Origin: Mangifera indica
Taxonomy: Eukaryota; Streptophyta; Magnoliopsida; Sapindales; Anacardiaceae
Reading direction: 5' to 3'
NCBI RefSeq assembly: GCF_011075055.1
Contig: NC_058152.1
Coordinates: forward strand, 9,300,001 to 9,364,000
Length of the DNA: 64,000 nt
Both the position numbers and the translations under genes were made by a program. The notes under the pieces were generated by a model that saw nothing but the letters and a program-made list of their open reading frames with translations, was not told where the DNA came from and did no database searches. Below are positions 25,411 to 36,506 of the stretch, in pieces (the first letter of the stretch is position 1; each line of letters opens with the position of its first letter).

Positions 25411-25858
25411 TGTTAGGATAAAGAAGAAGGAGAAACAAGGAAAGTTCAAAGGGAGATGTCAAGATAAAGAAGACCCTGCGAGAAAAGTCAAGTTTAAGTG
25501 GAGATGTTGATGATAAAAATGGAGAAGCAATGAAATTTTTTATGTTTGTTAAAAGCTCAAAACAGAAAACTCACCGTTTCATTAACACAAAAGGAGAAGC
25601 AAAGGTGACTTCCATTCAATTCAAAGTCTTTAATGAAGTGAGAAATTGTCAAATCCAATGGTGTGAAGCAAACCCAATTTGTTTGTTTGCTAATTTGTAG
25701 AAGGCCAAGATCGAAGTTCACATGGATTGTAAGCTTATATATCCAGCAATTCTTGTATATAAACAAGTATTAGATTCATTTCGTAAGTGTGTTGTTATTA
25801 AAAAAAAAAAATCTCAAAGTCTTTAACGATTATTTTTCTAGTTTTTTGTTTTCTCACA
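25411..25858 (+). mobile_element. 5' LTR of a decayed Ty1/copia element
   Basis: The segment starts TGTTAGGATAAAG and ends TTTTCTCACA. It is followed directly by TGGTATCAGA at 25859-25868, the primer-binding site complementary to the initiator-Met tRNA used by most plant copia elements. A TATATAAA box lies at 25756-25763, about 100 bp before the LTR end. No matching 3' LTR was found, so the left boundary is inferred from the TG and typical length. Confidence 0.6.
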
Positions 25859-26550
25859 TGGTATCAGATTTACCAAGACAAACATCATCCATGGTTGATC
25901 TATCTTTAAACTACACAACTTCAAAAGCAAAGGAGAAGAAAAATCAAGTTGTAGTCAACTCAAGCCCTTATCAAGCTCAATCATCCTTTCCATCAATTTT
26001 CTCTTCCAACCTCCAAGTAATCTCACCAAAGTTGGCACGATTGAACTACATATTCTACAAATTGTAAGTACTCTCAACTGTTAGAGCTCATAACCTTGAA
26101 GATCATCTCACTGGAGCCTAAACTTTCTTTTAGTCAGGTCAGATGAACTAGACTCTAGCTCTTCTATAGTTAAGAAATCAAATTTATGTGGAGAAAAATA
26201 GATAAATTATTGGTTAGTTGGTTCCTTGCATCCATTTCAGAGAATATATTTAGCATAATTTCTAAGTGTATTCAATCTGATGACATTTGGAAAACATTGG
26301 AATGAATTCCTCATTAAGTCCAAATCTTAGTTGCTTCAAATTAGGAATATGATTTATAGTTCAAAGAGGGATGATATGAACATAAGTGAGTATGTTATGA
26401 AAATGAAGGGATATGTTAAGACACTTACAATAGTAGGACATTGTGTATTGATGAACTTATCAATTGCTTCTTAGATAGCCTAGGACATGAGTATGATCCT
26501 ATATTGGCTAGTTTAATTACTAGAGTTCACTTAAATTAAAGTTCTAGAAT
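25859..26550 (+). pseudogene. Copia gag fragment with stops
   Basis: After the primer-binding site an open stretch (25789-26067, 92 codons) leads into a gag-like region with frame breaks. Recognisable pieces are KRDDMNISEYVMKMKGYVK, the GH.V segment after it, and GHEYDPILASLITRV-like residues near 26485-26525, all from the UBN2/gag_pre domain of copia. It stops abruptly where the next LTR begins, so a later copia insertion or deletion removed the rest. Confidence 0.6.
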
Positions 26551-27010
26551 TGATGGAATGGATGTTCCATTATATTCGAATGGTCATTCCAGGTGTCGGA
26601 TAGTATGGAGCAATCATTCCAAAAATATTTTATTGCTAATGCTAGAAGCATTCAAGTTGTTTTGAGGAATAATAGGGGCATTCCAAGGAGAATGAGGTTG
26701 TTCCATGTATGACAATTAGAGGCAAGTAGAATGGTAAAGGAAACAAGCTCATTCCACATAGACTGAGCAAACTAAAAGCTTGAAACAGGCATTTTATCAC
26801 TTCAAACACCTATTCCATCGAGTGGGATTGAAGAGTTTTAGTTAGGGAAAAATTGTATATTAGGTTTCCCTATATAAAAGAAACCTAGGTTTACAACGTA
26901 ATTAGTGTAACCAAGTTTTCATTATTGATTGATTGCTTTTATCATATTTTTTCTCTTGAGGTTATTTGTTATTCAATTTGAGTCTTTTTTAGGGCAAAAA
27001 TTTATAATAA
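26551..27010 (+). mobile_element. 5' LTR of a second copia element (Tnt1-like)
   Basis: A CTATATAAAAG TATA box lies near 26870. The end of the segment is followed by TTGATATCAAAG (27011-27022), a decayed form of the TTGGTATCAGAG primer-binding site. The left boundary TGATGGAATG is an estimate taken from where copia gag similarity of the preceding element ends. Repeated GGAATG/CATTCC motifs mark the U3. Confidence 0.5.
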
Positions 27011-28920
27011 TTGATATCAAAGTTATGTAAAGTTGCGTAGATTGAGTGCACAGGCAAAGTTTAATAAGTTCATGGAAAGGTAAACTTTACCTCATGGTAG
27101 TTAAGGGTTTCAGATCTATTAATGTAGAATAAGGTGCACAAGATGTAAAAGGAATGAAGTCAGCCAACATGGATGAAGAAAAAATGGTAAGACATGGAAT
27201 TTGTCGCCTTTAGTACTATTAAGATGTGCTTAGTAGATTCAATAATTTACTATGTTAATAAGAATACAATGTAGGGTTTGTAGTTGAAGTCAAAGAGCAT
27301 GTTCATGTCCAAGAACATCACCAACTAGTTGTTCATGAGGCGTGACTTGTTCTAGTTTAAGATGGAAGAAAGAAGAGACCTTGGAGAACAAATAGTTTAA
27401 TTCAATCGAAAGGTTAATGATTTATTGTGTGTGGATGTCAAAATCGAAGATGATGAAAAGGTCATCATGCTTATATGCTTTTTACTATCATCATTCAATT
27501 ACTTAACTAACACATTGGTGTTTGGAAAGGCAACACTATACTATAAAAAATTTGTTTTAGCTTTGAGATCCCACCAAACAATGTAAAAGGTAGAGATAGG
27601 GAAAGAGAAGATTTGTTAGCAAGTTTAAAATGTGGCAAAGGGAGAGGAAGAGATCACTCAAGGATAAGAAAGTGAAAAGTTTGAAGGAAGATCACAATCA
27701 AAGGTGAAAAAGAGAAAATGTTTTAAGTTTCATCATAATAGACACTGGAAGAAGGATTGCCCATTATTAAAGAATTGGAATATTGATAAGCAGAAAGACA
27801 CTGTTTTAAGTTTTGCTAGTGTTGCATCAAAGACTTTGAATGATGATAAAATCTATTTGTTGGTTCTATGACATGTAACAATTCTCAAGTTAACAACTAG
27901 ATTTTTAGATTTAGCTTGCTCTTCACATTATATTACACACAAAAAGTGATTCAATAGTTACAAATTGTGTGATGTTGATAGTGTTATACTAAGAGACAGT
28001 CATACTTGTAAGGCTAAAGGGATATGGATTGCTAGGATAAGGATGTTTGATGGCATAGTAAGAAACTTAGAAAAATGTCAAGCATGTCCTAGAATTGAAA
28101 GAGAATATATCAATGAGCATAATATGTAAGAACTTCACAAAAGGAGATTGTTTGAAAGAATTAAGTAATCAACTGAGTTTCCATAAAATTCTTTTTACGA
28201 TAAACAAAATAGGGTTCAATTCAAGGTTTTATCATGTTGGAGCAATTTGGTGTTAGAGTATATACACTTACATGTATGGAGTTTGAAACAGATACCAGCA
28301 AAACGTTAAGTCATGTACTTTGTTATAATTATTGATGATTTCTTAAGATAGGTTCTTTTATAAGGAAGAAATAAAAGGTTTTTTTTAGGTTCAAGGAAAA
28401 GAAAACCAAGGTTGGGAAACAGACTAATAAAAATGTTAAATGTCTTAGGTCTGACAACAAAGGTAACAACTAGACAAGTTTATAAAATTCTACAAACAAG
28501 AGGAAATTAAAAGGAATTTCATAATTCTACTTTTTAGAGAGAACCAAAGCTATAAGGTTACAAGCAAAGTTACCTAAGCAATTTTGGGCAGAAGAAAATC
28601 AATGTAGCTTGCTTTGTGGTTGACAAAACACCTAGAAAATTAGGTGAGAAATCTACATAGCAATTTTAGTTATAAAGAGAAATGGACTATTGAAGTGTCA
28701 AATTATTATGCACAAGTTCCCCATTATGAAAGATCCAAATTAGATTCAAAGTCCAAAAGATGCACCTTCATAGGTTATGGTAATGGAGTAAAAGGATGTA
28801 GACTATAGGATCCTAAGTCACATAATGTGACGGTTAGCAAGGACAAATTCTTCAATTAGAAGACTATGTTGATTAGGTAAGATATTGGAGTAGGTTCTCT
28901 AAATTTAGTTTCCTAAGGTT
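27011..28920 (+). pseudogene. Decayed copia gag-protease-integrase (Tnt1-like), no RT
   Basis: Reading across many stops and frame breaks on the plus strand gives, in the normal order: gag (KMEEERDLGEQIVQFNRKV, then DLLCVDVKIEDDEKVIML near 27360-27480); a zinc knuckle CFKFHHNRHWKKDCP (27718-27764) whose second Cys is now Phe; a protease-adjacent segment RIRMFDGIVRNLEKCQ (about 28040); integrase core pieces YFVIIIDDFLR (about 28320) and QFWAEAINVACFVVDKTPRK (about 28580); and the integrase C-terminus RCTFIGYGNGVKGCRL (about 28755-28805). Similarity ends near 28900, before any reverse transcriptase, at the TA microsatellite. Non-functional. Confidence 0.8.
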
Positions 28921-28979
28921 ATTTATGTAATTTCATCCAAAAATTGTATCATATTTTATTATTACTAAATTTGAATCCT

Positions 28980-28982
<3 letters not shown>

Positions 28983-29047
<65 letters not shown>
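28983..29047. repeat. (TA)n microsatellite
   Basis: About 32 uninterrupted TA units, at the point where copia similarity breaks off. Tyr-Ile repeat open frames over it are artefacts. Confidence 0.95.
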
Positions 29048-29050
<3 letters not shown>

Positions 29051-30796
29051 AAATGTCTTGAGATTGATAAAATTGTAAAAAAGGGATAAACATGCAATTT
29101 GATTGTGAGAACCCTATAAGCATTTGACCAAGGGCACATATAATACGACAAGGTTATCATTTTGTTAAATGGTAGTGACAGATCTCACGTATCAAAATTG
29201 TTAGTGTAAATCCAATGTAATACATTAGTGTATATTGACTGCATATCCACTACACTAACTTGCAAGAGGATTCCACATATTGGTAACCTCATTGTTTTTG
29301 AAACAAATCTTTTAATTGATGGTAGTGTATGTGATTTTTAGATTTGAAGTCATTGAAATGTTTCGTGTTCCAAATCATCTATTTTGACACTAGCCTAATA
29401 CAAAGTTTTCAAACTCAACTGAGCATCAATTTAGTTAAGGGCTTAGTCTGAGTCTTGATTGATTTGACCAATTCAACCAATCATTTAAACCAATAACATC
29501 GTAATGAAATCAGTAATATAAATAAAGTTATATATATTAAATACATTTATTGGATACATAAATGTTTCCCGCCTAATAGTATCTTTGATCATGATTTATT
29601 ATTCCCTTTAATTTTCTAATTTCAACCTTTTTTTTTTTTTTCTTTAAAACTTATATTAATCTAGTTCTGTAATTACCATTTTCATAGTTTTAATATAAAA
29701 AAATATTTAAAATAAAAAATAGGTTTAAATGCTCATAAATTTTAGAATTAGATTAAGAAACAAAAATATAAAATAAAATATGAATTTATTATAAAATTAT
29801 ATAATAGCAAAGTATATTTTTTTACATTAAAAAATTATATATTATATATATGACGATATTTGGAATTACTAAGTGAGATAATATAAAAACAATCACAATG
29901 ATAAATTTCAAATATTTAACATTTCAATTCAAAGTGGTAAAACAAGGACAAAAAGCATACATTAAATTCTAATAGGATATTTGGTTTGGATAATATTTTA
30001 TTATTAAAAGTGAAATATTATCATAAAAATAAATTATTTAAAAGATTACTACGTATAAAATGAAAATTGCCACAAAGATAGATTACCAAGAAGATTACTA
30101 GTTATAAAGTAGTATGATATTTGATAAAAATTGATATGAATAAATAATTATTATGTTTAGTTGGGTGTAATAAAATATTATTAAGATGTTATTTTACTTA
30201 AATATCCTTGAATATAATTATTTTAAAAAATTCTTCATATCACTTGTTATATTAATTGAAAATAAGAGTATATTTATCTTAAAAAATTAATAAGTAAATA
30301 TAAAAATATAATAAAATAAAGATATTTTGATAATCTTTTAATATTTAAAGTGAAGTTAGTAATAAGATTACTTTTTATATTACCTGTCATATCACCCTTG
30401 GTAATAAAATATTATATAAAATCTTTTATTAATTATCAACTAAACCAAGTAATGTAAATAATAAAAGATAGATTAATAGAGTAATTTTTTTGTCCCTTAA
30501 ACCAAACTCTCCTTAAAGGTATCATAGCTAGGTCTCCAAACAAGTTGAGAAGTTTGCAAACAACTTATGACTCCCTTTGATTAAAGCCGAATAGAGCTCA
30601 AGTTTAAGCCGCTCTAATTCAGATCTCAATTCAAGTTTGATGTTGGATGACTTGTGAGCTCATGATTCGATTTAAATAAAATATTAATAAGCTCTAAAAG
30701 TTTTAAATTTAATATATACCCTCAATTTTTCATTTTTTTTTAATTTTAAATATAAGATGTAATTAATAAATATATAAATTAAGAGGTTTTAAATAT
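29048..30796. other. AT-rich intergenic sequence
   Basis: No gene or clear element was recognised. A few blocks (about 29990-30480) have an inverted-repeat feel: AATATTTTATTATTAAAAGT near the left, and TAATAAAATATTATATAAAATC followed by TAAACCAAGTAATG near the right. They may be another MITE, but I could not fix its ends. Confidence 0.4.
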
Positions 30797-30951
30797 ATCA
30801 ATAAAACTATGTGTACCCACTTTAGGTACACAAATGCATACATATTTATATGTGTCATCATGTGATTCGATGATTTTGAATTAAGAATAAAACAATAATC
30901 AATCATATGATGACACATATGAGTGTGTATACATTTGTGTACCCAAAATGA

Positions 30952-30956
<5 letters not shown>
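30797..30956. mobile_element. ~160-bp stem-loop MITE, clearest copy of family A
   Basis: The left arm is ATGTGTACCCACTTTAGGTA then CACAAATGCATACA. The right arm is TGTGTATACATTTGTGTACC then CAAAATGAGTATA. The inner arm pair is TGTGTCATCATGTGATTCGA and AATCATATGATGACACAT. The spacer has GAATTAAGAATAAAACAATA. It abuts a long TA microsatellite on the right. Confidence 0.8.

Positions 30957-31034
<78 letters not shown>
30957..31034. repeat. (TA)n microsatellite
   Basis: Nearly 40 TA units with no interruption, starting at the end of the MITE. Insertion of the MITE into a TA run, or growth of the run from the MITE's TA end, are both possible. Confidence 0.95.
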
Positions 31035-31038
<4 letters not shown>

Positions 31039-33167
31039 AAATTAAGAGTTGAAATATAATTTTTTGAACTATGACTTCAATCAATCATTTATAAGTCGAG
31101 ATTTCATTAACTTGTTGAGCTTGAGACATATATTCAAATATATATATAATATCGAGTCGAAACCAAACACTACTAAACTCAGCTTAACTCATTTGCACTC
31201 TAAGGGTTGCAAACTAGAAATGTTAAAACCTATATGTACACTTTAATTTTAAAAATATAGTGTATAGATGAGGTGAAATAAAACTGTAAATTATGAGATG
31301 AAAATTCTGACACACCCACCAATTTAATTTGATTATTTCATAATTCATCACCATACAAAAGGGAAGAAAATTAATTAAAGGATCTTCATCTTCAATAGCT
31401 ATAGATTGGGTGATGAAATTCAAGCTAGCCAACCATGGCTCCTCAAAATCAGGACATGCAATAATGGCTATTGGTGAAGAAAGGAAAATTCAATTTTTCC
31501 AAGTGCCCAATTCGGGAAAAAGAAAGAAAAAAGTGTTCATGACTTATGTTTAGTTTAAAAATGGGACCTAGATACCTTTCCATGGTCAATTTATGGCTCA
31601 TTGAGTACTTATAGTTTCAATGAATTCATAAATTTGTGTGAGTAAAGATGGTTTCTTTTGAGCATTGGGAAGTGGACAAGAGTGGTATTTATGATTTTTT
31701 TGTGTGCCTATAAAATTTGGATATATAAATAATAATATAATATCATATATAATTAGATGTTATAGTTTTTCACTAAAATATTTCAAAAATGAGAAATTAT
31801 TTCTAATGATTTAATATATCAATATTATGTGTAGTATGTTTAATTTGTAGTATATAAATAAATATACATATGATATATTATTATATAATTAAATATTATT
31901 TTATTTTTAATTTAAAATTATTTAATTATTTAATAATATTGATAAAATATATACTTATTTATATATTCAAAATAAGTATATATAATTTATTGATCTAATG
32001 AAATACATAAACCACGTGTAAGGTTTGGTCATGGAGACGTTGAAGCACATGTGGTGGTCCCTGTAGGCATCTAAGGCACATGGTGAATTTGTAAATGCAA
32101 AAGGATTCCTAAAAGAATTGAATTAATATTGCATATATGTATAATTAAAATAATGCGATAATGATAAACTAATTAATTTGGAAAAGGTTGGGCTAAGCCC
32201 AGATCGCAGCTAGGTAAGGAAGAGCCCAAGCCGGGCTAGCCGAAGGAGGGAGCTCGATTCTAGGCCTAGGGCGAGTGCCCGGATAATAAAATAAATAAAA
32301 GTCCCAAAATTACTGATCTATTTTTAAACGGTCAAACTTTAAAAAAAAAAAAAACATTTTTTTATTCCAAATCCAATAGTCCAAATGTTGAGCTCGTGGT
32401 TGAATTTAAAATGGGTTTTGATTTTTTAAATTGAAGATAGAGAATTAAGTGATGAATTTTTAAAATGGTAAATATATATGTATATACACATAAAAAAAAT
32501 TCCTCGGGTATTTTCCGAAGCTATTATACTAACATTTGATTGAATGATATTAAAACGAGAGAAATAAAACAATCACATGCCACTGATCAATTAGTATGAA
32601 AAAATTGGTTAAAAATGTTTATATATCTAGATTTATTCAATTTAGTAATTTTGTACAGAAAAAAATACTTGACCTAATCAGATCAAACACTTCAAGAGAA
32701 TGCAAAGTTTCCTCATTACCTCTCCAAATCTTGCATGATTTTCCTAACCTAATAATCAGGCTCAATTTTTTTTTTTTTTTTTTTTTGTGCAAGAAAATAG
32801 CTAAAGCAGCACTTTACTCAAATACCTGATAATTATTTCAAGGCACAGAGAACATTGGACATAAAAAAATGTTAAAAGTTAGCATATAACCAAATGATCA
32901 TAAAATAGCTCCATATAAAATCATTATGGCAACGTGCAAATGCCAAATTTTAAACTAAAAAGAAACAAGAAGATAAAAAGCTACCATATATCTACATATA
33001 TGAGTTGAGAACTAGGCAAACCTTGTTTCCAACATCTAAAATACATAAATGGGAAAAACAAATAGGTTGTTCAGAAGCTAATTGCCTCAGAAAACCATTG
33101 GCTGTGGCTTGCTCAGTACTGGAAGAATCATATAAATGACATTCCCAATAATTCCGGCTCCATTTAT
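31035..33167. other. Intergenic sequence with a GC-rich island at 32190-32285
   Basis: Mostly AT-rich and without a gene. The exception is a short, abruptly GC-rich block of about 95 bp (AAGCCCAGATCGCAGC...GGGCGAGTGCCCGG) with CCC/GGG-type short palindromes. It resembles a retroelement LTR fragment, but I cannot assign it. The last ~350 bases should be 3' UTR of the CCCH gene. A T22 run lies near 32767-32786. Sequence at 31780-31990 resembles MITE family A weakly. Confidence 0.45.
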
Positions 33168-36100
33168 TTAGCCCTTTTGAAATTTTTCGACGTACGCCTG
33201 CCATAATTATAAAATTATGTAACAGTGCAGTAAATTGACATAGAATTTTTTTTTAAAAAAAAAAAAGGAAGAATGGTATCATCTTGGACTCACCTGAACA
33301 AGTTTGCTAAGCTTTGGTTTCGAAAATGCCAAATATTGGTTAATTTTTTCTTGTGTTTGAGGAATATTAGCAGACTCTTGCATTGTACCAGTGACTTTAT
33401 CGACTACTTTCTTCACTATGTTTTTGTAAGCATCTTTGGTAACTTGACCCTCTTTCCATGTGGGTTTCAGGATCTCCTTAACAAACTCCACCAGTGCAAA
33501 TTTGAATGTGCGAATCCCTTTAGCTTCCTTGCTATCCTTAGCATCCTTCCTTTTCTTACCTTCATCATTATCCTTGTCATCACCATCTGTTTTCTCGACA
33601 CCATTGTTCTCTTGTGGAATCTGGTTCTCTACTTGTGCTTTTTTCATTTCTTCAGCCTCCACTACACCACTGTTGTTAATACCCCTGCAATCTGCATCAG
33701 GTTCCAGTAGTTTTGATGTTTGGCTCTTGTTAGAAGGTTCTTCTGAACCACCATTCGGAATCTCCACCTTTACATCCACAATGCTTTTCTGTGCAACAGA
33801 ATTTATTGAAAAAGGTGGGAGGTTAACAGCATTGTGCTTCTTGGAGTCAATGCTATCACATAAAGGATCATACTGCAATTCGGATTTAATGGCTTCATTC
33901 AGCTGACTGGTTAGAGCAGAGTCTGGTTTAATTAAACCTTCAGCATTCACAGATGATGACACTTGTACCAAATTAGTGGGATTCAGAGCAGCATAAAGTT
34001 GTGGTAGCTGCTGCTGATTTCCAAGAAACTGAACAAGAGAGGCCGAAAGCTTAGTGAGCTGTTCACTGCCAACCACATCTTTAGTTGGCTTGATTCCAGA
34101 ACTAACCCGTGATGCACTTGTATCCACAATGTCCATTTTGTTGATTGATTTTTCCTCTGGAAACAGTGAGTGAGTTTGAGGAGTTTTTATATTTCCTCCA
34201 CCAGAAGTTTCAGAAGTGATTGCACCTTGACTTTGTCCAAAGGAATTTAAGCTCGAGAAAGGTAAAGCACTTGGAATCTGGCCATTCTGATCAAAGCTTT
34301 GGGCTGGCAAGAGGTCGGCAGAAAAATTTAGATCAATGTGTGAAGTAGCAGTTCTTCCAATAGCATTCTTATCACTGCCAGGCAAAGCAACACCACCACC
34401 TTCTCTCTGATTATGGTCATGCTTGAAATAAGGCTCTTCAATTATCTTCAGCTGCATAGACGAAGCTGCATCATGCAACTGACCAGAAGTTTCACGACTT
34501 AGTTCCTGTTCACGACTGAGTACAGAGGTATTGCCAAGAGCTAGAGATTGTGAACTATGAGTACTATGACCATGCTCTACTTTTAGAGCATGGTTGGAAG
34601 GCGGCACTCTATAATTCCACTCAGGAGACATCTCCATATCGCCAATCCAATTTTCAGTACCTCCAGATTCAGAAACTACCACATCAGCACTAGAATTTTT
34701 CTGCTTACATTGAAGGGCTTCCATATTGTTGCTCTCAACTGCTCCATGACTTACTGCTGTTTGGCCAGCACGTGCTGCATTCTCATCCAAGCTGTGAGGC
34801 CATTTACCTTCAGTAGACCAAGCAGAGAACCTTGGTTCAAGGGATCCTATTCTTTCATTGCAATCCTCTATCAATTTTGTAGTATCTGTTGGTTTATCTT
34901 TACCAGCCCATTTTAGATCATCCGGTACTCTCTCCACATCATCTGAATTATGGCTTCGTGACCACTTATCATCCCTTTCCCTTCTGTTACCCATCCTTTC
35001 AATTTTTTGATCACTCAACTTTGCAGCATCAGTGAAAGTGTTTGTGTCACTCCATGTTCGACCATTCCATAATTTATCAGTGTCATCTAAATTATGGCTC
35101 CGCTGGAATGAATTGTCATCCCTTGATCTTCTGTTAGGACTTGCATGTGCCTGAACACTATGAGAAAACCTGCAATATTTTCCATTGCGACATTTTCCCA
35201 CAGCAAAGAATTTGCAGGGAATATCACCATTCTTGCGGGAATTATGGTCACCTCCCCACTCCAGTGATGCATCCCTGTTTCTTCCACTCCTCATTGGATA
35301 CTCCCTAGATTCGTGGGGAATGGAATACTTTGGAGCTCCAGCTTTCCTATGTCTACTTTCTCTACTCTCCTCATAACTTTCACTACTATGATGAGAAAAG
35401 GGACAATTATTTCCTCTCTTACATCTCCCAGCAGCAAAATCTTTACATAATTGAGCTGATACATCTGATCTTTCCTGGTTTCTGACATAGATGTCCGATT
35501 CTTGCCTAAATCCACGAACTGGGCTTCTGCTCCGATTCCAACTTCGGCTACGGCTCCTGCTCCGGCTGCGGCTTCTACTTCTGCAAGTAACATCCAAGAA
35601 AGGCAGACATAAAGAAACCAATTAATTCTGAGACATCGTACGGAAGTAAACACGTACACTATTCTCATACTGAATTTCATATGCCACATCACTCCCTCTG
35701 GCATGAAACATTCAACAAATCAAGTATAAAAATAAAACTAACTAGAAAAAAATCATGAACAAATTAAGATTTTAAAACAGATAAATATAACCAGGAAAAA
35801 CACACCATAATAAATTTCAGTAAAAGAAAAGCAAGCAAATGTTTGTGTTCAGAGTTATTAATATCATCAAGTATAGTCATATATAACAGATCAACTTACC
35901 CAAAAAAAATTGCAGCAAATATATAATACAGCCATTTTTTAAGAACAATGGAAAATCAAGATAAGAATATGATATTTATAAAAGGAAACTAATTTTGACA
36001 TGAATGTTCCATTAAGTACATAATCAAACCTGTGAGGTCCATCCCAATCACTTCTTGGAGAGTGGTGACGAATTTGTTGTCTCCAATCATCAAGGCCAGG

Positions 36101-36457
36101 AGACATTTTCATGCTGTAGCTCCCTTCTCCATCCCATGCGGTTGTGGGTCTGAAACTTTCTTGATAATCATCGATGCAATCCCCCTTCCGTGAACCTCTG
36201 CTTCCAGGCAATGGTTCCCTAGATGGCAATAGTGAATCCCGAGTTGATTTCAGCATGTCATCTTCCCTTGTTGACCACTTATGGCCACTATTATAGCCAC
36301 CACCCTTGGGGGAAAACCATCCAGACCGTGATTTTTTGTCATGAAAAGATACACCCGCCTTCCGAGGCCAAGAATTGTCTGGTACATTTTCATGTGAATG
36401 TTGGGACTCTTCCTTCATATCCCATTTAGAATTGCGTTTTCTGCTACTTCCACTCAT
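33168..36457 (-). CDS. CCCH zinc-finger RS protein with SRI-like C-terminus (C3H38-like)
   Basis: Coding exons on the minus strand: 36457-36030, 35580-33294, 33197-33168. The donors are GTTTGA and GTGAGT, the acceptors TTACTTGCAG and ATTATGGCAG, and both joins keep frame, giving 914 aa. The codon before the first ATG is GTG, so the start is [13 protein letters not shown]. The order is a charged N-terminus; an RS-dipeptide tract at 143-162 created exactly at the exon 1/2 join; two C-x7-C-x5-C-x3-H fingers at 188-206 and 265-283; a long Ser/Asn/Gln-rich low-complexity middle; and a conserved C-terminal module at 833-914 ([49 protein letters not shown]). The last exon supplies only the final 9 residues. 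The family (Arabidopsis C3H38 type) is nuclear and presumed RNA-binding. The C-terminus resembles the SRI-like end of PHRF1/SCAF proteins that bind the RNA polymerase II CTD, so a role in co-transcriptional mRNA processing is inferred. Confidence 0.93.
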
Positions 36458-36506
36458 CACTTTACAGAAGAATGTCTAGCTTCACTTTGATCAAAAGCAG
36501 TATAGT
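36458..36506 (-). other. 5' UTR segment of the CCCH gene (second leader exon)
   Basis: Just upstream of the start codon, in gene sense, CCTCCAG at 36513-36507 is a plausible 3' splice site preceded by a T-rich run. It makes 36506-36458 the untranslated part of the first coding exon. Confidence 0.5.

Noticed and set aside
28933..29160. Open frame with a long Tyr-Ile repeat
   Set aside because: It is the translation of a (TA)n microsatellite; the same applies to all Tyr-Ile-rich frames at 44522-45031.
32992..33204. A separate 70-aa gene downstream of the CCCH gene
   Set aside because: Only its first codons in another frame are real, as the terminal micro-exon (AYVEKFQKG); the rest is 3' UTR.
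36458..36460. An extra Met at the start of the CCCH protein
   Set aside because: That codon is GTG; the first ATG is 36457.
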